Origin: Duganella rivi
GTDB lineage: Bacteria > Pseudomonadota > Gammaproteobacteria > Burkholderiales > Burkholderiaceae_D
Length of the DNA: 64,000 bases
Direction: 5' to 3'
NCBI RefSeq assembly: GCF_009857435.1
Contig: NZ_WWCK01000007.1
Coordinates: forward strand, 248,001 to 312,000
The position numbers were made by a program, and so were the translations under genes. The notes below the pieces were generated by a model. That model saw nothing but the letters and a program-made list of their open reading frames with translations, was not told where the DNA came from and made no database searches. Below are positions 60,091 to 64,000 of the stretch, in pieces; the stretch's first letter is position 1, and each line of letters opens with the position of its first letter.

Positions 60091-60413
60091 GCTTCGGTTC
60101 CGGTGGAAGGTTCGGCGATATGTTCGAGCATATCGTTAAGAACGCCGCTGATATGGGCATCGGCGGCGGAGTAGAAAACCTGCTTGCCTTGGCGCTCGGA
60201 CTTGACGATGCGGGCGGCGCGCAGCAGGCGCAGGTGGTGGCTGACCAGCGAGCCGCTCAATTCCAGTGTAGCGGCGATCTCGCTAACGGCAATCGGCGCC
60301 GGCATACAGGCGAGCACAATCCGCAAGCGGGTAGGATCGCCCAGCAAATGAAACAGGTCAGCCAATTGAGCGATCTGCGGATCGCAATTGGAATAATCGT
60401 GTTGGCAGCTCAT
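60087..60413 (-). CDS. ArsR/SmtB-family zinc-responsive repressor
   Basis: A 108-residue winged-helix repressor. LFHLLGDPTRLRIVLACM and SGSLVSHHLRLLRAARIV (recognition helix) are typical. The C-terminal helix carries DxH-x10-HxxE (DAHISG...EHIAE), the alpha-5 zinc site pattern of SmtB. The N-terminal MSCQHDYSNC adds Cys and His that may form a second metal site. ATG at 60413 is preferred to a TTG 12 bp upstream. It should repress itself and the overlapping CDF gene until zinc rises. Confidence 0.9.
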   Translation of the reverse strand: MSCQHDYSNCDPQIAQLADLFHLLGDPTRLRIVLACMPAPIAVSEIAATLELSGSLVSHHLRLLRAARIVKSERQGKQVFYSAADAHISGVLNDMLEHIAEPSTGTEA

Positions 60414-60423
60414 TATCACTAAC

Positions 60424-60443
60424 AAATGAATAGGTGTTCATAT
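60424..60443 (-). promoter_or_regulatory. SmtB/ArsR-type operator
   Basis: Read on the minus strand, ATATGAACA-CC-TATTCATTT closely follows the 12-2-12 pattern of SmtB-family zinc operators (core TGAACA and TATTCA). It lies 11-30 bp upstream of the repressor ATG, where it would overlap the promoter of the regulator-CDF operon. Confidence 0.75.
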
Positions 60444-60450
60444 GTTAGCA

Positions 60451-60480
60451 CAAACTCCGGGGTCACAAACTCCGGGGTCA
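60451..60480. repeat. Tandem 15-bp repeat, two copies
   Basis: CAAACTCCGGGGTCA occurs twice without spacing (60451-60465 and 60466-60480). The second copy runs into the left arm of the large inverted repeat. Confidence 0.85.
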
Positions 60481-60560
60481 GGTCCTCCATTTCTACACGA
60501 GCTCTGCCGTAGCAGGCGCTACGGCGGAGCTCGTGTAGAAATGGAGGACCTGACCCCGGA
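60471..60560. repeat. 90-bp inverted repeat with 43-bp arms (REP/MITE-like)
   Basis: The left arm 60471-60513 and right arm 60518-60560 are complementary at 42 of 43 positions; the exception is a G-T pair (60505/60526). A 4-nt loop separates them. It ends directly at the stop codon of the TraM-like gene. No open frame fits inside, so it is a non-autonomous element or a folded RNA/terminator. It resembles repeat families moved by REP-associated tyrosine transposases, but none is encoded in the window. Confidence 0.85.
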
Positions 60561-61052
60561 TTATTTTTGCAGTTCGGCGGGGAGTTGGGCGCGGAGTTTG
60601 GGGTCGAGTTTTTGCAGCGCTTGCTCCAGCTTTTCGGCTTTTTGCAGCGCTTGCGCTTGTTCGGGCGTGAGGCCGGATTTGTGGAAGGCGGCTTGGCCGC
60701 CCAGCACGATCAGCGCGCTGGCAAGGGCAATGCCTGCCGCCGCACCGAGCAGCCGCAGTTCGCGCGGCGTGATCGGCGAGGTTTGCGTGGCGATCGGCCG
60801 CACCACGCCCGCCGACGGCGTCGGCACGTAGCCCGGCGGGTGCGATTCGTGGCCGTGATGGTGCGACGGACCCGCATGGACGGCGTGCTCCACCAGCGTT
60901 TGCGAGGCGGCGTCGATGCGGGCGATGTGGCGCTCCACCGCTTCTTCCAGCACCGCCTCGTTCAGCGCCACCAGCGCGAACACGGGGTCGTCAACGTCGA
61001 TCTTGACGCCGGTTTTTTCAAATACCAGCGCGCGCAGCTTTTGCTGATCCAT
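60561..61052 (-). CDS. TraM-like protein (plasmid conjugation family), chromosomal
   Basis: A 163-residue protein: acidic N-terminal helical region (LRALVFEKTGVKIDVDDPVFALVALNEAVLEEAVERHI), a His-rich patch (HHHGHESH, about residues 64-71), one membrane helix (about 103-122) and a Gln/Lys/Leu-rich coiled-coil tail. This plan and the gene order resemble TraM of IncP plasmids, which follows traL. It starts 6 bp after the TraL-like stop. Function on a chromosome is unknown. Confidence 0.65.
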   Translation of the reverse strand: MDQQKLRALVFEKTGVKIDVDDPVFALVALNEAVLEEAVERHIARIDAASQTLVEHAVHAGPSHHHGHESHPPGYVPTPSAGVVRPIATQTSPITPRELRLLGAAAGIALASALIVLGGQAAFHKSGLTPEQAQALQKAEKLEQALQKLDPKLRAQLPAELQK

Positions 61053-61058
61053 GGCCGC

Positions 61059-61799
61059 TTACCACTGTACTTTGTCGAGTTGCTCGAACAGGTCGCGGAA
61101 CACGACCTTGATGCGCTGCTTTTCCATCACGTTGAACTTGTCGCTCTCTTTCACCTCGGCCGCCGTCAGGCGCGCCGTGTTCATTTTCTTGATGTCGGCG
61201 CCAAAGGTGTCGGCATTGCGCGCCGACAGCACCACCCGGCCCACCACGCGCGACGAATTGTCGGCATAGGTCTGCGACTCGATGAATTGCTTGCCGGCCG
61301 CCGATTGCAGCAGGCCGAAGTGTTCGTTCTCCCACAGCACCAGCGGCACCGAGGTGGCCTTGGCGGTTGAGACAAAGCCCATGGCGGTATCGTGCAGCGT
61401 GTCGCCGCCGCCCACAATGGTGTGGATGTAGACTTTGCGGCCCGATTCCTGCAACAAGGCAAAGCAGTCGTTCTCGATCAGGTAGCCCATCAGCGGCGAG
61501 AAGGTGTTGGCGCCGTTGTCGATCACGCAGTTGCCTTCTTCTTCCAGCAGGTCGATCATCAGCGCGTCGAAGCGCTTGTTGTCGATGGTGCGGCTGTCGG
61601 TCATCACCGGTACGTGCTTGACGTTCATCGCCTTGTAGCGCGAGAAGGTCGCATTCTCCTGGTCGGTGTCGTAGCAGCGCAGCGGTTGCTGTCCCTCAGC
61701 CACATCCTTGCTGGCGATCCATTGCGCAAGAATGGTCGAGACCAGCGTCTTGCCGATGCCGCCTTTACCCTGGAGAATAAAATGTACCGTGTTTTGCAT
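61059..61799 (-). CDS. TraL-like P-loop ATPase (ParA/MinD fold), chromosomal
   Basis: A 246-residue ATPase with the deviant Walker A GKGGIGKT (about residues 13-20), YDTDQENATFSRYKAMNV, VIDNGANTFSPLMGYLI and a C-terminal RIKVVFRDLFEQLD. In my recollection this matches TraL of IncP plasmids more closely than chromosomal ParA or MinD. GGGAG lies 6 nt before the ATG at 61799, inside a hairpin. No relaxase, oriT or other transfer gene is present nearby, so it is an orphan pair with the TraM-like gene. Confidence 0.72.
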   Translation of the reverse strand: MQNTVHFILQGKGGIGKTLVSTILAQWIASKDVAEGQQPLRCYDTDQENATFSRYKAMNVKHVPVMTDSRTIDNKRFDALMIDLLEEEGNCVIDNGANTFSPLMGYLIENDCFALLQESGRKVYIHTIVGGGDTLHDTAMGFVSTAKATSVPLVLWENEHFGLLQSAAGKQFIESQTYADNSSRVVGRVVLSARNADTFGADIKKMNTARLTAAEVKESDKFNVMEKQRIKVVFRDLFEQLDKVQW

Positions 61800-61803
61800 C
61801 AAC

Positions 61804-61837
61804 TACTCCCGAAACGCATTTGAATGCGTCGAGAGTA
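61804..61837 (-). promoter_or_regulatory. Leader hairpin overlapping the traL-like ribosome site
   Basis: The inner stem ACGCATT/AATGCGT (61814-61820 with 61823-61829) has a 2-nt loop. Outer TACTC/GAGTA (61804-61808 with 61833-61837) closes the structure. On the minus strand the ribosome site GGGAG is part of the outer arm. Confidence 0.5.
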
Positions 61838-61869
61838 ATTGTTTTGCCGCGCGAAGGCAACCGGCTGGC

Positions 61870-62358
61870 TTAATTTATGAAGCGCAGCAGCCCTTGCAGC
61901 GCGTGGATCACGGTTTGCTCGCGCACCGCGCGGCGGTCGCCGGAAAACACCAGGCGCTCGGTGTGGACGGTATCGGCATTGGCCCAGCCGAAGCAGACGG
62001 TGCCCACCGGCTTGCCCGGCACCGCCCCGGTCGGGCCGGCGATGCCGGTGGTGGATACCGCGATGTGCGCATTGCTGGAACCGAGCGCGCCAGAAGCCAT
62101 GGCCGCCGCTACTTCTTCCGACACGCTGCCCATCTGCGCGATCAGCGAGGGGGACACCTCCAGCATTTCGGTCTTGGAGGCATTCGAGTAGGTGACGAAG
62201 CCGCAGTCGAACCAGCCGGTCGAGCCGGCGATTTCCGTGATGGCCTGCGCCACGCCGCCGCCCGTGCAGGACTCGGCCGTGGCCAGTATCAAGCCCTTGT
62301 CTTGTAACGCTTTGCCGACTTGCGCGGCGAGATCGAGGATGGTGTCGCTGTTGCTCAT
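61870..62358 (-). CDS. pncC: Nicotinamide-nucleotide amidohydrolase PncC (CinA C-terminal domain)
   Basis: A 162-residue stand-alone CinA C-terminal domain that deamidates NMN to NaMN in NAD recycling. ATAESCTGGGVAQAIT carries the catalytic Ser, and VTYSNASKTEML, GIAGPTG and GKPVGTVCFGWA are typical. AAGGAGTAGCC just before the ATG at 62358 settles the start. It is divergent from the signalling gene that follows. Confidence 0.92.
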   Translation of the reverse strand: MSNSDTILDLAAQVGKALQDKGLILATAESCTGGGVAQAITEIAGSTGWFDCGFVTYSNASKTEMLEVSPSLIAQMGSVSEEVAAAMASGALGSSNAHIAVSTTGIAGPTGAVPGKPVGTVCFGWANADTVHTERLVFSGDRRAVREQTVIHALQGLLRFIN

Positions 62359-62516
62359 GGCTACTCCTTCTCTGGTCGTGGGGCTGGCTATCACTGTACC
62401 ATGCACGCCGTAATCGATGCCAGTGGTGCACGGAAATTTGTTATAGTGGCAACCGTGCGCCACTCTTGGTACAGGCTGCTACAGTAACTGATGAGTTCGT
62501 TTCTCCCGGAGGCGCA

Positions 62517-64000
62517 ATGATCAGTCCGACCGACATCTATCACGCCCGCATCTTGATCGTTGACGACCAGCCGGTCAACGTGGAATTGCTGGAATACCTG
62601 CTCACTTCCACCGGCTACAAGGCCGTCAGCTCGACGACTGACCCGCGCGTGGTCGCCAGCCGCCACGCCGAGCAAGCCTTCGACCTGATCATCCTCGACC
62701 TGCAAATGCCCGGCATGAGCGGCTTCGACGTGATGGACGCGCTCCAGCCGCTGGAGCCGGACGGCTGGCTGCCGGTGCTGGTAGTCACCGCCCAGCCCGA
62801 CCACAAACTGCGCGCTTTCGAGTCCGGCGCGCGCGATTTCATCAGCAAGCCTTTCGATCCGATAGAGACGTTGACGCGCATCCGCAACATGCTGGAGATG
62901 CGCTTGCTGCACAAGCGCGAGCGCAGCTACAACGCCCGCCTCGAACAAACCGTGCGCGAGCGAACCGCCGAATTGCAGCGCTTCCGCTCCGCCATGGACG
63001 CCACCGCCGACGCGATTTTCCTGCTCGATCCCGACAGCGCCGAGCTGGTCGACATCAACGACGGTGCCTGCCGCATGCTGGCCTATCCGCGTGGCGAGAT
63101 GCTGGGCCAGAGCGCCAGCCGCATCGGCCTCGGCACGCCGGACTCGCTGCGCAAGCAGGCCGAGCGGCTAGCCGCGTACGCGGTGGCGCTCGGGCAGGCG
63201 CGCTCGCCGGAACTGGCCGAGCTGGAGTTGATGCGCAGCGACCTGATCGCGGTGCCGGTCGAGCTGTACTGGCAGTTGCTGCAACGCCCCGGCCAGCCCT
63301 CGGTGCTGCTGGGCGTGGCGCGCGACATCAGCGAGCGCCGCCAGTCGGAAGAGCTGTTGCAGCGCATGGCCCATTACGACAGCCTGACCGGCCTGCCCAA
63401 CCGCACGCTGTTTTTCAAGACGCTGGCCGATTCCATCGCGCTGGCGCAGGACAAGGCGTGGCGCATCGCCGTGCTGTTCATCGGGCTCGATCGCTTCAAG
63501 GCCATCAACGATTCGCTCGGCACCGCGCGCGGCGACGACTTGCTGCGCCAGTTCAGTAACCGGCTGGTGCAGTGCGTGCGCATCCGCGACACCGCCGGCC
63601 GGCTCGGCGGCGACGAGTTCGCGCTGATCATGACCATGAACCGCGACCAGCAAGACGCCGTCAACGCCGCCAACGAGGTGCGCGACGCGCTGCGCCAGCC
63701 GTTTGAGCTGGATGGCCAGTTGGCCGTGCTCAGCGCCAGCATCGGCATCGCCATGTACCCGGACGACGCCACTGATCCCGAAACGCTGGTCAAGTATGCC
63801 GACACCGCGATGTCGCGCGCCAAGCAGGCCGGGCGCGACGGCTACCGTTTCTTCACCGCCGGCATGAATGTGCAAGTGCTGGCGCGCCTCGACATGGAAC
63901 TGGCGCTGCGCCGCGCGTTCGACAACCAGGAATTGCGCCTGCACTACCAGCCCAAGGTCAACCTGCATACCGGCGCGATTGCCGGCGTGGAGTCGCTGCT
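62517..64000 (+). CDS. Response regulator-PAS-GGDEF-EAL protein, N-terminal part (cut by window edge)
   Basis: At least 494 residues are visible. The receiver domain (LIVDDQPVN, phospho-Asp D61 in LDLQMPG) is followed by a short coiled coil, a PAS domain (FRSAMDATADAIFLLD, about residues 155-280), and a GGDEF domain with GGDEF at 364-368 and an I-site RxxD (R355-D358). The start of an EAL domain (LHYQPKVNLHTG) meets the edge. It should make c-di-GMP with feedback inhibition, and may also degrade it; that depends on unseen residues. CGGAGG precedes the ATG. Confidence 0.92.
   Translation, partial: MISPTDIYHARILIVDDQPVNVELLEYLLTSTGYKAVSSTTDPRVVASRHAEQAFDLIILDLQMPGMSGFDVMDALQPLEPDGWLPVLVVTAQPDHKLRAFESGARDFISKPFDPIETLTRIRNMLEMRLLHKRERSYNARLEQTVRERTAELQRFRSAMDATADAIFLLDPDSAELVDINDGACRMLAYPRGEMLGQSASRIGLGTPDSLRKQAERLAAYAVALGQARSPELAELELMRSDLIAVPVELYWQLLQRPGQPSVLLGVARDISERRQSEELLQRMAHYDSLTGLPNRTLFFKTLADSIALAQDKAWRIAVLFIGLDRFKAINDSLGTARGDDLLRQFSNRLVQCVRIRDTAGRLGGDEFALIMTMNRDQQDAVNAANEVRDALRQPFELDGQLAVLSASIGIAMYPDDATDPETLVKYADTAMSRAKQAGRDGYRFFTAGMNVQVLARLDMELALRRAFDNQELRLHYQPKVNLHTGAIAGVESL

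Noticed and set aside
60451..60480. Tandem 15-bp copies considered as a CRISPR remnant
   Set aside because: Only two copies, directly abutting without spacers, and no cas genes.
60561..61799. TraL/TraM-like pair as part of an integrated conjugative element
   Set aside because: No relaxase, coupling protein, mating-pore gene, integrase or att repeat lies within the visible flanks. Treated as an orphan pair.
1..64000. tRNA, rRNA and CRISPR genes
   Set aside because: No T-loop-type GTTCGANTC context in a cloverleaf, no rRNA signature and no spaced repeats were found by eye. A tRNAscan or Infernal run could still find something missed.

Overview
The window reads as ordinary chromosome of a high-GC betaproteobacterium. 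Gene content and order (perM-hda-HAD-pcnB opposite purM; pgk-pyk-fba-purCEK; recA-recX; sucCD; a PPi-dependent phosphofructokinase; REP-type repeats) suggest Burkholderiales, most likely Oxalobacteraceae (Duganella/Massilia/Janthinobacterium-like). This is inference from protein families; no rRNA or marker search was possible. About 58 protein genes are supported. Both outermost genes are cut by the window edge. No tRNA, rRNA, CRISPR array, prophage or complete insertion sequence was seen.

Layout. 0-4.5 kb: pcnB (partial), a HAD phosphatase, hda and an AI-2E-type permease on the minus strand, divergent from purM. 4.5-18.8 kb: a long minus-strand run made of a TctD/TctE-like two-component pair, a DUF4212 + sodium:solute symporter pair, four tandem paralogous secreted S9 peptidases joined by 4-nt start/stop overlaps, PPi-phosphofructokinase and a small secreted protein. 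18.9-24.7 kb: recA (perfect LexA box), recX, an EptA-like membrane sulfatase-fold enzyme, a 463-bp non-coding stretch, then sucCD. 24.7-31.2 kb: an FHA protein, a type IV pilin behind a sigma-54 promoter, a YcgR-like c-di-GMP effector, moaC, a BepA-like M48 protease and small minus-strand genes. 31.3-40.3 kb: azlCD, then pgk, pyk, fba, purC, purE, purK and tsaC on the plus strand. 40.4-44.2 kb: three exported proteins (lipoprotein hydrolase, GDSL lipoprotein, OmpW-like). 44.2-49.1 kb: glutaryl-CoA dehydrogenase, flavin reductase, msrA, a Cfa-like methyltransferase and a hemerythrin-PdxH fusion. 49.2-54 kb: a NarL-type regulator and a large propeller sensor kinase around a Tat-type hydrolase. 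54-56.6 kb: three unknown exported proteins in one unit. 56.7-64 kb: tcdA, an FKBP, cysK, a zinc-efflux CDF with its SmtB-like regulator, a long inverted-repeat element, an orphan plasmid-type TraL/TraM pair, pncC and a response regulator-PAS-GGDEF-EAL protein.

The most unusual items are: the four-gene S9 peptidase array coupled to a symporter operon; the HHE hemerythrin domain fused to pyridoxamine-phosphate oxidase; the chromosomal traL-traM pair lying between a 43-bp-arm inverted repeat and pncC; the cysK leader hairpin that buries its ribosome binding site; and the structured non-coding region ahead of sucC. Most of the rest is housekeeping.
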